Source of the DNA: Phascolomyces articulosus
Taxonomy: Eukaryota; Mucoromycota; Mucoromycetes; Mucorales; Lichtheimiaceae
Length of the DNA: 64,000 nt
Assembly (NCBI GenBank): GCA_025677815.1
Contig: JAIXMP010000020.1
Coordinates: forward strand, 124,001-188,000
Direction: 5' to 3'
The translations under genes and the position numbers were made by a program. This document shows, one piece after another, positions 54,118 to 64,000 of the stretch (position 1 is its first letter; each line of letters starts with the position of its first letter). The notes beneath the pieces were generated by a model. That model had not been told where the DNA came from. It saw nothing but the letters and a program-made list of their open reading frames with translations, and did no database searches.

Positions 54118-54538
54118 AGTTATTCTCAGGGTCGACTGGTCATTTTTACTCAACCTATCCCTTCGAGCATCTATGAATAAAATAATGTTAAGCTTGAGAA
54201 CAATAACGCTCGCCACATGACATGCTTCATATTAAACCATGCATTACTTTTAATAAAGTATGTCAGGGTACCTATGTGAGTATTTTTCCGCTGTAGGGAA
54301 GTGGCTGTATATGCAGATAAAAAAACATTTTGCTAAAGCACAGATAAGATGTCAATGAATTAATTTTATTTACAAATAAACAGAATGTTAATAATAAATC
54401 ACGAAAGTCTTCAAATAGAAAGAGAGGGAATGGGTTAACAGATAATACAGAAAATGGATATTATTCATTTTGCATACATGGTCACCATATCAATACTTTT
54501 CACAGTAGTTATAGATATACCAAGAAATAGTAATAACA

Positions 54539-56749
54539 CTAACTGCTGTTACTTGATCTCTCCATTGTATACGTTTCATGATGAAGCCACGAACGAGGAA
54601 TGTTACTATGTTGTGGGTCTCCATCGTTGACCTTTCTGCCTATGTCTTGTACCTTGATTGCCGTTTCTTTTGTAATGTCCTATAATATAATATGTTTGCT
54701 TCAAAAGTTAAATTCCCTACTGTATCATATAATAGCTAACTTACTTTTAATTGATGTAAATATGAAGTAATTGTTGGGATGAGAGAGAATTCGAGAACGT
54801 TTGTAAATAACTTGATGGATGATAATTGAACCATACAATATACTTCAGCACCTCTGATCTCGAGTTTGTATGTTGATAAAGTGTTTTTGTTGACCAATAT
54901 ACCACCTACAACGGGGGACTCAACACCAAGTTTGACCAATCGGTTGACCATAAATCTCATTTCATTTCCAATCTTTACTAAATCGGATTCCATTCTATCT
55001 TTTCCACCTGGTGGTTTAAATTCTGCTACAAGAACAACAAATCGCTTTGATAATCCATTCACATATAAAGCATAGTCTGGCTTAAGGTTTTTGTTTTCTT
55101 GAAGGGATACATTCGCCCTATATAATGTATGAGAATATAAATACTATTAACAATCGCTACTCTAAGCATTTTTTAGCAAAACATTGAACCCACTTACCAC
55201 ATATGATTCATCGATCTCTCAAAATCAAATGTTAATTCAAGTAAGGGTGCTAAAACAATATGGACATAGCTGTCCTCTCCAATACCATTACTTGTGCCAT
55301 TGATTGCAAATGGTGGTAGCCTGTTATATAATGTAAAAATGGTATCATTAGTAAACGGTACTTATTCTATGGCATAACCCATGGTTGACTCACAGTCTGT
55401 GAAGTATATTAGCAATAACAAGGTCAAATTCATTTTCGCTTGCAAGTGCTTCATTTAAATAACCGATTGTTTTTCTCTGAACATTTATCCAGCTTGAGTA
55501 TCTTACCTAATGTAAAAAAGAATTCATCTAGTCAGGTAAATTAGATAAAGATAACCATCACCAACCACATTTACATACCAAACCACAAGTAGCGCACCAT
55601 GCATTAACTTTATCACTGGCAGTTTTAAGATTATCCATAATGCCAAGAGAATCCACTATTTGTTCATGTTTGCCTGATCCAAAATAAGCACTAACAGATT
55701 TATTGATATCATCCGCGAACAAGAAAATTCGGTTTAAAGCACTATTTTTTAATTAGTACCATACTACCAATAACAAATACAGGGCATTCTCCTTGATGTA
55801 ACTTACAGAATTCTGGTATCAGACATTGACTTTAAAGATTCAATCTGTTCTAAAGTTCTTGCCGCATATTGTTCGCATTTTTCAATAACATTTATTTCGC
55901 CAACAATCCAAGGCACCAGCATCACATCCAAATCTTCTTCTTTGACATCGATATCATCCCCTTCGACCATAAGATTGTAATCACCAGAACGTCGTCCATG
56001 ACATTGGATGCTGAGATCCGATTTTGGCTCATCCTCCTCTCCACTACTATAGTATGGCTCAGGTTCATCCTCAGATCCTGGTGCTAAGTAATTATCGTCA
56101 TCAAAAAGACCAGATACATCTTCTTCTTCTTCATCACATTCTAATGCTAAGTTATTAACGCCGCCAACAAGACCAGATTCATCATTTTCTTCATCATCTT
56201 TATCCAAATCAATATATCTTGTTTTTTTTGTTTGAGATTCAACATGAGCATCATCTTCATGATTATCAGCAACGGTTCTATTTTTGTTGATATTATTTTG
56301 TGTGTTCGTTAACAAATAATAATAATAATAATAATAAAGAGCAAATACACGAAACCATCTTACCCTATTTCTTCACTAAGACGCTTTCTTCGAACTATTC
56401 TCCCTTCTTCCTGAGCATAGTGTATCAAAGTCTTGCTTGCATCAACTTGTAACTCTATGTCGGTCAATTCACGCTGCTTTTTCAAACGGTTCTTTGCTTC
56501 CGATAGTGTGTAGTCATTGTTGCGCTTGTATTCATTAAACTCCTTTATCAATCTATCCCATTCTCCAGAACCACAGATCTTCTTGGAAGCCAAAATATCG
56601 CCGTAACGACGTCGTGCATCCGATTCTGAATCAAACTTGAAAGTTTGCTGATATAATTTAAAATTAAGAATGATCAAATTTTCCAAACACCAATCGATGT
56701 CGTTCATAATTTTTGCATTTTTAGATGGTTTCACTTTTTCTGGTGGCAT
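54539..56749 (-). CDS. putative PD-(D/E)XK nuclease-like protein carried by the element
   Basis: Seven exons on the minus strand (56749-56364, 56277-55807, 55741-55579, 55506-55394, 55320-55198, 55117-54745, 54679-54539) join in phase to 589 residues with no internal stop. Residues ~1-129 are basic, helical and MADF/Myb-like in composition (WCLENLIILNF...YGDILASKKICGSGEWDRL), possibly DNA-binding. Residues ~130-280 are very acidic. The C-terminal half has a compact domain with LKPDYALYV followed by VVLVAEFKPP and then a Lys-containing helix (SDLVKIGNEMRFM): the PD-(x)n-ExK pattern of restriction-like nucleases. It resembles a widespread uncharacterised Mucoromycota protein family. No function is demonstrated; the motif assignment is mine. 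The start ATG 56749 is the first after a (TG)n repeat. Confidence 0.65.
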
Positions 56750-56758
56750 ACTAATTGA

Positions 56759-56787
<29 letters not shown>
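56759..56787. repeat. (TG)n microsatellite
   Basis: About 14 TG units immediately upstream of the ATG of the PD-ExK gene (read as CA on its strand). Confidence 0.9.
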
Positions 56788-56789
<2 letters not shown>

Positions 56790-57359
56790 ATGTACAAGAG
56801 GAATATTTACAAAGCAGGACAAAGGGTAGTCAGATTTTTTTTTACCAAGTGTACAGTGATAATGCCACTCAATTTTTTAAAGTTTTTGATCACATGTAAT
56901 GTGCACGGGTTTTCTTCAGATATTAAAATTCTCAAAAACATATTTCCCTCATGTTTTATCTTCTATATTGGCTATTAGCCCCATTTTTCATATTCCAAGA
57001 AAACGTAAGCTTTGTTGTTATATTTATCACGGTAAAAAAAATTGATGGGTTAAATTGGGGTTTTTTATGGTAATTTCTAGTAAAGCTTGGTTATGCTTAG
57101 TTTATAGTAGGTAAATAATGGTTCTACCTAATATAAACCAAGCTTCACCTTAAAAGCATCATTATTTACAGGAATATGTTTGCAAATTTGGTAAATTTCA
57201 GTTCAAACTAAGTTTTAACAGGAATATACCCATCATACACCAGATTCATGATAATTTCTAATTATTTCTTGTTTCATACGATTGTGTATTTTAGATGAAT
57301 AAAACAAAGATATAAATGACAAAAAGCAAATTATGAGTATAAAAAATACATCTTTATTT

Positions 57360-60300
57360 CAATTGTAGAAGTGTAAACCAAGTTCCAATGATTCGTTCAT
57401 CATATTTTCATACACATAATGGAATCGACCTTTATGGATCGAAGACTGTATCACTCCAACGGGGAAGACGATGTTCGAAGCATCAAACACATATAATTTA
57501 TCTGTTTTCTCCCCAACTGCACCTTTCCTGTGTGTGGGTACCAATACTTTGATAATTTTACATCATCAGCTAATCGAATAAGACATAGAATCCTTTTACC
57601 CGCTATTATTTTCAGATTTACATAGTATATAATAAACCGCGTTAGTAGTACAACCTATAATTATAATAGTGTATTGTAAAAAAACACAGTTAATTCGATT
57701 TTACCGAAATACTGATGTGTAAAAAACAGCAGAAGCTCACCAAAAACTTTCTCCATTGAGGTGGATCAGTAGAGTTTGGATTGTCTGCCTAAATATGTAC
57801 AGGTAGTTCAACTTGCACATAAGTACCATTTTTAGCCGAAGTGAGTAGCAATTTACAGTCGAACGTTACGTTATCCAATAATACACTTTTGCCAACTGTA
57901 ATATCAGTATCAAGTGGTGGTAGTGATGATGGCTGTATATGGCATTCTCTAGTCCAGAAGCATCTTAGGTAATGCATGAGATTGTATGGTTGTGCATATC
58001 GATTGGTTGATGTGTTTCGTAGATGTGGAGACCATAATTCTAGGGCACCTTCTAATCTTCACACCAAATTGCTGTGGGTTTTACTTTGCCAGTATCCGCT
58101 GTTGTTGATTTCTTGGACTATATCACCTTGTTATAATGTCTCCTGGCAGCCAGAACATATACTTGTTTTCCACTGTTAGCTCCAGGTACTTTTGAGGATT
58201 TTATTTTTCTATCGAAAAGTCCAACTGATCTCTCCATACAGCGGGCACTATATATTGGCATGCATCCAAGGTGTCGAAGAATTAATGGAAGGTGCCTTGC
58301 ATAGTGAAGATTAGCCATGTACAAATTCAATGGCAATTTACTTCGTGCAAACTCGTGGCATTTGGTTATTTCACTAAAAATACTACATGTATTAGTTTAT
58401 TTATCAAAGGATTAAATATGATATTTATAACATTAGTATAGATTGATACATACGCTTCGACGCAATCGATGTTGTCATGTGTTAAGACCCATGATGAAGC
58501 TACTGAACATGCCTTAACCAAAGCCATTAATGCATCAATAGCTTCTGTTGAACAACCAGCAGCCCCTAGTTGCTCAGCAACTATAGCAGGGATTATATAC
58601 AAAAGTGATATGATGTAATCGACCGCTACCATGTCTTTAGATTGTTTCAATACGTCTAAAATACACCAGAATCAGATATAAACACATTAGAAAATTACCT
58701 TCGTTATATGTATTATCAAAAACGCATAAGGAATAGCAGTAACCATACCTTTAAGGTGACCCTCGAACGTTTCTGGCCATATTGTTTGTGTAGCACTAAT
58801 TACTTGGCTAATTGCTGCTTTTCGTTGGTTATTGAGGAGATACATTGCTTTGAAACCCGGGTTTGTGCGTAATCATCTCCCGTATATGTGGAGATACATA
58901 TATTGCATCCAAATAGGTGTAAACTATCACATCCAAAAAAAGTGGTGACCTGAACGATGCCAATTCGGAAAATATGGATATTGTGCTTCTATTTATATAT
59001 AAAATACAATCTTAAGTTTCATATTGGATCATTATCACAACTAGTGTATACATATATTGATTACTTTACCTTGTCACCATTTTTATAATTATCTTTTGAT
59101 CGTAAAGTATCTATTTCTTTTGAAGCAGTATAGTAACGACTATATCCTCTTTTTTTCTTGTTGATAGTATCATCTTGACCTGGATTGTTCATGTCGTTTT
59201 GTGCATCATGAGGGTTACTTTGCTCTAAGCTGCTATTTCGTTCTTTTGGTGCTACACTCTCAAGACGTGTTGACTGTTAAGACAAATTCTACATCCGAAT
59301 ATAGATTGGTGGTCACCATGGTGAGCCATTGATGCGATCCCAGGAATATCGCCTTTTGCTATAACTAAATGAACTTTGAAACCTCTGGTTTGGTTATCGT
59401 CACAAATAACTTTTAATCCAGAACATTCTAATATTTTGACCTCTTCACATAAGGGAGTTAGGAACGCGTCAAGATTTCCTCCACGTGATGCGGTTGGTAT
59501 GATTGCAACCTGTAACATATTATCATCCTTATAACTAGAATAAAGGTAAAAAAGGAAGTGATATTATAATTCATTATCTATGACTAGATATATATAATAA
59601 ACAGTCATACCGCTCTGATAATGGAAGATTCATAAGAATTAAGTGTACTATTGTCATCGAGGTTGTTGAATGTATGAAAGGACGGAATCCATCCGTATAG
59701 AGGATTACACACAAAACACTTTCGCCCCAACTTTCTGTTACCAGCTCTTGGGCATCAAAAATATCACGTATATTCCCGTCCTTTAATTTTAGTTGGGGTA
59801 TTGACTTCAGTGGTTCACGAGTTCTTTTGTGCGCGACGATGTTATCTAAATGTTCGGCCAAAGGCAGATATGTCATTGTTGCCAAAGGAGTTTTCTACGC
59901 ACCATTGGCATTATCATCTCGATATCGTGGTTTGCTGCATTTTGGACACTTTGTGAGTTCGTCATCTTCCAAGTATAAACGGCATCCATTTAAACAAATA
60001 TCGTACATCTACTTCTTAACTGGTTATAAAGACATCAGAGGGGCGGTTTCCGTCAAGTACGGCGATAAAATACGAAATAAATACGCTGATCTTTTTTCTA
60101 TAGCCATAAATACCAATTAATTGCTGGAAAAAAACATGCAAGAAAGATATACTAACGTATTAGTTAGAATGAAAATATGTACCTTTCACCTGGGATTCTG
60201 ATGTCGTGATCAATTGATTTGAAAAGTCAACTATCTACTTATAGAGTGCATCAGAAGCATGAAATTGTGATAAGATAGAGTATAACTTGAGGCTCATCGT

Positions 60301-60883
60301 ATTAGTTGAAGTTAATACATCCCGTTCAGTTGGAACAATGAATCAGAGAGGCTGCTCAGAAATATTGACATCAATGGGTAGGACTGATGTTGTTGCTGTT
60401 GCTGCAAGTTCCAGCTGAGAGACGTTACCATTGGAGTTATCATTGGCCAATTCACATATATAATCGATTGGGTCGTCATAGTCTTGGTAATCATCTTGAT
60501 CATCATAACTATCTTGGTCGTCGTAATAACCGTCATGTTGGCTAAATGTCTTAATCATAGTTTACTTCTGGATTATGGTGACTTTCATTAACGTGAAATA
60601 ATGATGTAGTAGAAAGTTGTGCGATATTGACTATTGAAGACCTTGTGTGATCGATAAGTTCACGAACGTACAGTTGGTTACTGTTTGAATGATTTGAATT
60701 ATTGGTTGAATCATGTGGAGAATTGATTAAATCGGAAACAGTGGTCGTGTAATAACGTACATGACGTTCTTTTACGCGTTGTTCCGCAGGTTTGACGTGT
60801 TTGTTTTTAAAACACTGTGTTTGATGTGATTTAAGGCTACGTATTGGATACGATCTATTACAATAACGACGTTTATGTGGCAT
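57360..60883 (-). pseudogene. Tnp2/CACTA-like transposase, decayed
   Basis: Minus strand, starting MPHKRRYCNRSYPIRSLKSH at 60883. Order: basic Cys/His-rich N-terminus; acidic Asp/Tyr-rich stretch (60312-60540); zinc-ribbon-like block MYDICLNGCRLY...KCPKCSKPRYR (~59930); Tnp2 core LYTDGFRPFIHSTTSMTIVH and NLPLSERY (59600-59720); a second core exon YKDDNMLQVAIIPTASRGG... KGDIPGIASMAHHGDHQSIF (59530-59290); later YIISLLYIIPAIVAEQLG (58600) and LGCMPIYSARCMERSVGLFD (58230); C-terminal exon to 57360. The LYTDGF...MTIVHLI and GDIPG..MAHH...CR.C blocks mark the Tnp2-type transposases of CACTA elements. Broken: TAA near 60553, TGA near 60344, TAG near 60240, TAG at 59895-59897, a frameshift near 59275, TAG at 57789-57791. 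Introns remain recognisable. Confidence 0.85.
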
Positions 60884-61029
60884 TCTGAAAGTTGTGAATA
60901 AATACAAGTAAAAAATGAATATCCGTAAAAGATAAAGCAGTATGTTCATGCAGTGGAGTTACTGAAAGTAGACATCCTCTCTTTTTAAAAAAGTTCACAA
61001 AGTTACTTTTTTTCCCTCTTGGACAAAAT

Positions 61030-62107
61030 GTAAATACACTACAAGAGATCGTCGAATTACGTCATCAAATAACAAATCTTACCAAAGATGTAAAAACTGT
61101 ATACGATGCACTCAATAAACTTCGGGAGAGATTTGATCAATTCAAAGATCAATATGATGTTCACACCAAAAATTTGTACGTATGCTCAACAATATTAGAG
61201 AAGCCGTAGAAGATTTACAATCAAACGCACGAAACAACGTTCCTTCAAGTGATCAACCACCAGTAACAGATTCATATAATCAACAACGTCTAGGCATAAC
61301 TCCAGCTCCACGCATTGTTCAAGTAATAGAAGGAAAGAAAAGTTTTAACAAAATCACTATCAAGAAAGAACATATTGCTTCTTTAGTTATCCAAGGCAGC
61401 AATGAAAACATAGAAATCACGACGGCTGAGGCTTGTTATAACACAGAATTAAAAGAGAGAAGTCCTGTATTGGAAACAGTAGCTGAGAAGCGTTGAATTT
61501 TACTCAACGGCAAAAATAAAAAACGAAAATCAACACGAAATGACAGTGATGTTACCCAAATGGATTCCCTTAGTGAACACTCTCATTTTTTTGGTCGATC
61601 GACAGCTCCAGTGTCTTGGGCATCCTTAAGCGACGAAGATCGTGATATAGCCATTCCTGCACTTGTAGCAGCCGTATTAGACGAAAATGGAATTAACTTC
61701 GGTTTTGTGCGAAGAGTTGGGCAGCGAATCACTTATTATCTGAAGCATGGAACAATTTAATGAATGGTGCGCGAAAAGTATATGCTGATTATCAAGAAAA
61801 ATTGGGTGCAGAAAGCGGTAGAGGATTAGATGCATCTAGTTTACAACAACCGTTAGAAACAGGTAAGTAGGAAAGTAACTCTTAAAATATTGAAAGTAAC
61901 AAATGAACAAAAGAACAACCAGTAGCAGTAACTCCTGTTGAGGAACGGGAAGACCAAGGAATTATTGAAACAGGTAAGAGAAGAAATATGAATAGTATAG
62001 TCTTGGAAATAATATTTTGTTACGGTTGCGCACAAATAGAAACCTACAGTATGGAAGAAGAGCAGGACGAGAATACCGAGTATGATACAGATCAATATTT
62101 GGAGTAA
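61030..62107 (+). pseudogene. second transposon gene, coiled-coil, decayed
   Basis: Plus-strand coding remnant divergent from the transposase. It starts with a coiled coil (NTLQEIVELRHQITNLTKDV, VYDALNKLRERFDQFKDQYD), continues LNNIREAVEDLQSNARNNVP, GKKSFNKITIKKEHIASLVI, then ALVAAVLDENGINF, and SWAANHLLSEAWNNLMNGAR, followed by two short acidic exons (61921-61969; 62040-62107, ending DTDQYLE). Breaks: a one-base frame change in the AAAAATTT run near 61165, an in-frame TGA at 61494-61496, another frame change near 61705. CACTA elements commonly carry a second gene encoding a DNA-binding accessory protein next to the transposase; this may be its counterpart, but I recognise no domain. The true start is unclear. 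Confidence 0.55.
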
Positions 62108-62294
62108 GCACATACTTTTTTAGGCATTTAAAACTAATCCTTTATTATTTTTATGGTGATTTTGCCCAATTAGCGAGTCACATTTCGTAAGGAAATATAA
62201 ATTCGTATATCACCAAGCTTTTTTCGGAAGATAAAATTTTATTCACATAATTACTGGATAGGATATTGGACTTTGATAATTCTTTTACTTTTCA

Positions 62295-63098
62295 CGTCGA
62301 AGAGTGTTTATGCGGGTTGTTCATCTGTGCTACACGCTGTCTAGCCAGCAGCTACTGTAGTTATGGGTGGAGACGTTCAAGGGTCCTGTCTGGCTGACTG
62401 TGCCTGAGCTTCTTTTCGACGCTTGTTGTTTAGCCATTTCGAAATTATAAAGGCCAGTATTATTTTTTTTCTTTCTTTGTTTCATTCATTTTCATCCTTT
62501 TTTGCTAATAATCCTATTTTTTTTTCTCACTCAGATGTTCTAAAAACATTATTCACTGAAGCAAGGATACAGGAATAGCAGGAGATGGATTGACGTGTTC
62601 TGATTGATTGTGACAATCAGCCAGTGTCAAGATCTTTTGGAACTGTGATCATACGACTTATTGTCTGGTTAGCTATGAGTTCGGTTCTCCTGCTGGGGCG
62701 CCGAAAAGTGTTTATGCGGGTTGTTCATCTGTGCTACACGCTGTCTAGCCAGCAGCTACTGTAGTTATGGGTGGAGACGTTCAAGGGTCCTGTCTGGCTG
62801 ACTGTGCCTGAGCTTCTTTTCGACGCTTGTTGTTTAGCCATTTCGAAATTATAAAGGCCAGTATTATTTTTTTTCTTTCTTTGTTTCATTCATTTTCATC
62901 CTTTTTTGCTAATAATTCTATTTTTTTTTCTCACTCAGATGTTCTAAAAACATTATTCACTGAAGCAAGGATACAGGAATAGCAGGAGATGGATTGACGT
63001 GTTCTGATTGATTGTGACAATCAGCCAGTGTCAAGATCTTTTGGAACTGTGATCATACGACTTATTGTCTGGTTAGCTATGAGTTCGGTTCTCCTGCT
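62295..63098 (+). repeat. 404-bp tandem duplication, two copies
   Basis: Positions 62295-62696 and 62699-63098 are nearly identical with a 404-bp period: both contain GTGTTTATGCGGGTTGTTC, a T-rich tract, and end in GTTCGGTTCTCCTGCT. Only a few differences are seen (for example AATCC versus AATTC near 62510/62914). The near-identity implies a recent duplication, younger than the decay of the nearby genes. It lies inside the element. Confidence 0.95.
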
Positions 63099-63350
63099 TG
63101 GGTTCAAACTCGTCAACGAATTGCTGAAGAATAACAACATCGCTAAGATAAAAGGTGTCGTTGGACTATCTCGTACATATTGTATTCCCATACGCTTGGT
63201 GCTTTTTTTTTGCTTGTTGCTACATATATACATGATGCATAAATATATTTATATTGCCGTAGACATAATATTCTTTTCTTTTTTCTACGTCTCGTTTTTC
63301 TGTGTCTATAAGTAATTGGTCCGACCTCATGAATGGTTTTTTCATATATG

Positions 63351-63747
63351 GAAACAGTTAAACAAGTTAAGAAGGGTGACTGTGTTGGATGGATCAAGCA
63401 CTCTGCCATTTTTTGATTCTTACTTTAAAAAACAAGTTTTATAGCAACCTGTTATACGTTCTTTTGAATCTTTCAATAAAGTATATATTGATATGCGTTT
63501 AAATTCGAATGTTTTTATTGATAACCAAATGGACACTGTGCTCGTTTGTATGTTGTATAAGTTGATATAGAGTGAAAGCTCAAATAATGACGCAAATACT
63601 TGGACACAAAAGTTTAGACGCAAAAATAGGAATGAAAAATCATTGACACAAATTGGTTCCTCAGATAACGCAAAGCCTTTCACTATGTAACGCAAAAAAA
63701 TTGTATGGGAACGCAAAATTTGTTCAGCTTGGCGCAAATAATTGGGA
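63351..63747 (-). repeat. right inverted repeat of the element
   Basis: Reverse complement matches 53757-54117. It carries an extra ~20-25 bp around 63600-63625 relative to the left copy. It holds six exact CGCAAA hexamers (63591, 63619, 63669, 63691, 63712, 63733), the last four 21-22 bp apart. Confidence 0.85.
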
Positions 63748-64000
63748 AAAAACCTTATTTTCCTTTATGTCAACGCCGCTGTTACTTTATTATGCTGTCA
63801 TCTTCTTTTTTGTGGCGAAGCATCTGCAGATATTTTTAAACTTTTTTTTTCATTTATTTCAAAGCCTCAGCTTTTAGAAAGGAATAGTGCGGATATATTT
63901 TATAAGGAACTTGCATACTTATAAATAGACAGCAACCATCGTGATGGTCAACAAATCTGTTGCCTTGCTGATTTTCTTTTTAGCTGCCGCATAAAAATAA
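63748..64000. other. right flank, no supported gene
   Basis: AT-rich flank. An ATG at 63942 opens a 16-codon frame (MVNKSVALLIFFLAAA) resembling a signal peptide that ends in TAA; a gene start with an intron beyond the window edge is possible but not supported. Confidence 0.4.

Larger units (their letters stand above)
53757..63747. mobile_element. decayed Tnp2/CACTA-like DNA transposon with cargo
   Basis: About 10 kb bounded by long inverted repeats (53757-54117 and 63351-63747). Inside, in order: an intact gene with a PD...ExK motif (minus), a decayed Tnp2-type transposase (minus), a decayed coiled-coil gene (plus), and a 404-bp tandem duplication. The inverted repeats, transposase and clustered subterminal motifs together support a DNA transposon of the CACTA/Plavaka-like group. 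Tips beginning CACTA are not visible, the outer boundaries are accurate only to about 10 bp, and I could not find a clean target-site duplication. Whether the intact gene travels with the element or was already in the host is not shown by this copy alone. Confidence 0.7.

Noticed and set aside
63028..63315. 95-codon plus frame MSRSFGTVIIRLIVWLAMSS... crossing the end of the 404-bp duplication
   Set aside because: Starts from a GTG codon within the repeat, turns into low-complexity hydrophobic sequence, matches no family and the first copy of the repeat breaks it.

Overview
The window looks like nuclear DNA of an early-diverging filamentous fungus, most likely Mucoromycota (Mucorales-like). 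The evidence is a fungal-specific elongation factor 3, a division-1 chitin synthase, short GT-AG introns of about 40-180 nt, AT-rich intergenic DNA, and genes usually lost in yeasts (an ABCD4-type transporter, an R3HCC1L-like protein, BLOC-1 subunit 2). Phylum-level placement is an inference from gene content; I cannot name the genus. Exon boundaries were worked out by hand from GT/AG sites, reading phase and family similarity; for every intact gene the exon lengths sum to a multiple of three.

Layout: 1.8-5.4 kb, two paralogous NmrA-like NAD(P)-binding proteins. 6.3-9.6 kb, translation elongation factor EF3. 9.9-11.8 kb (minus), a MYND/SET lysine methyltransferase. 14.2-16.0 kb, a PiT phosphate transporter. 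16.7-18.4 kb, an R3HCC1L-like protein. 19.0-19.6 kb, SmE. 19.9-23.0 kb (minus), an ABCD4-like half transporter. 23.2-24.9 kb, a divergent pair: PC4/Sub1 coactivator (minus) and BLOC-1 subunit 2 (plus). 26.0-27.6 kb, acetylornithine aminotransferase. 27.7-29.6 kb, an F-box/LRR relic. 29.7-33.7 kb, mitochondrial leucyl-tRNA synthetase with 16 exons. 34.0-35.5 kb, a UBAC2/Dsc2-like rhomboid pseudoprotease. 35.7-37.9 kb (minus), a flavin monooxygenase. 40.3-41.5 kb, a DUF1838 protein. 42.0-43.8 kb (minus), a TPR/F-box pseudogene. 44.1-47.6 kb (minus), mitochondrial Lon. 49.5-52.7 kb, chitin synthase.

From about 53.76 to 63.75 kb lies a roughly 10-kb mobile element bounded by long inverted repeats (about 360 and 395 bp). 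It holds a decayed Tnp2/CACTA-like transposase on the minus strand, a divergent decayed coiled-coil second gene on the plus strand, a 404-bp tandem duplication, an array of CGCAAA motifs near the right tip, and one apparently intact seven-exon gene whose C-terminal half carries a PD...ExK nuclease-like motif. This is the accessory part of the window and the best candidate for something undescribed.

Most genes are unrelated housekeeping functions in ordinary eukaryotic order. Three serve the mitochondrion (Lon, leucyl-tRNA synthetase, acetylornithine aminotransferase). The arginine gene has a perfect Gcn4/CPC1 site upstream of its TATA box. All four Walker A motifs in the window (EF3 twice, ABCD4-like, Lon) are interrupted by an intron.
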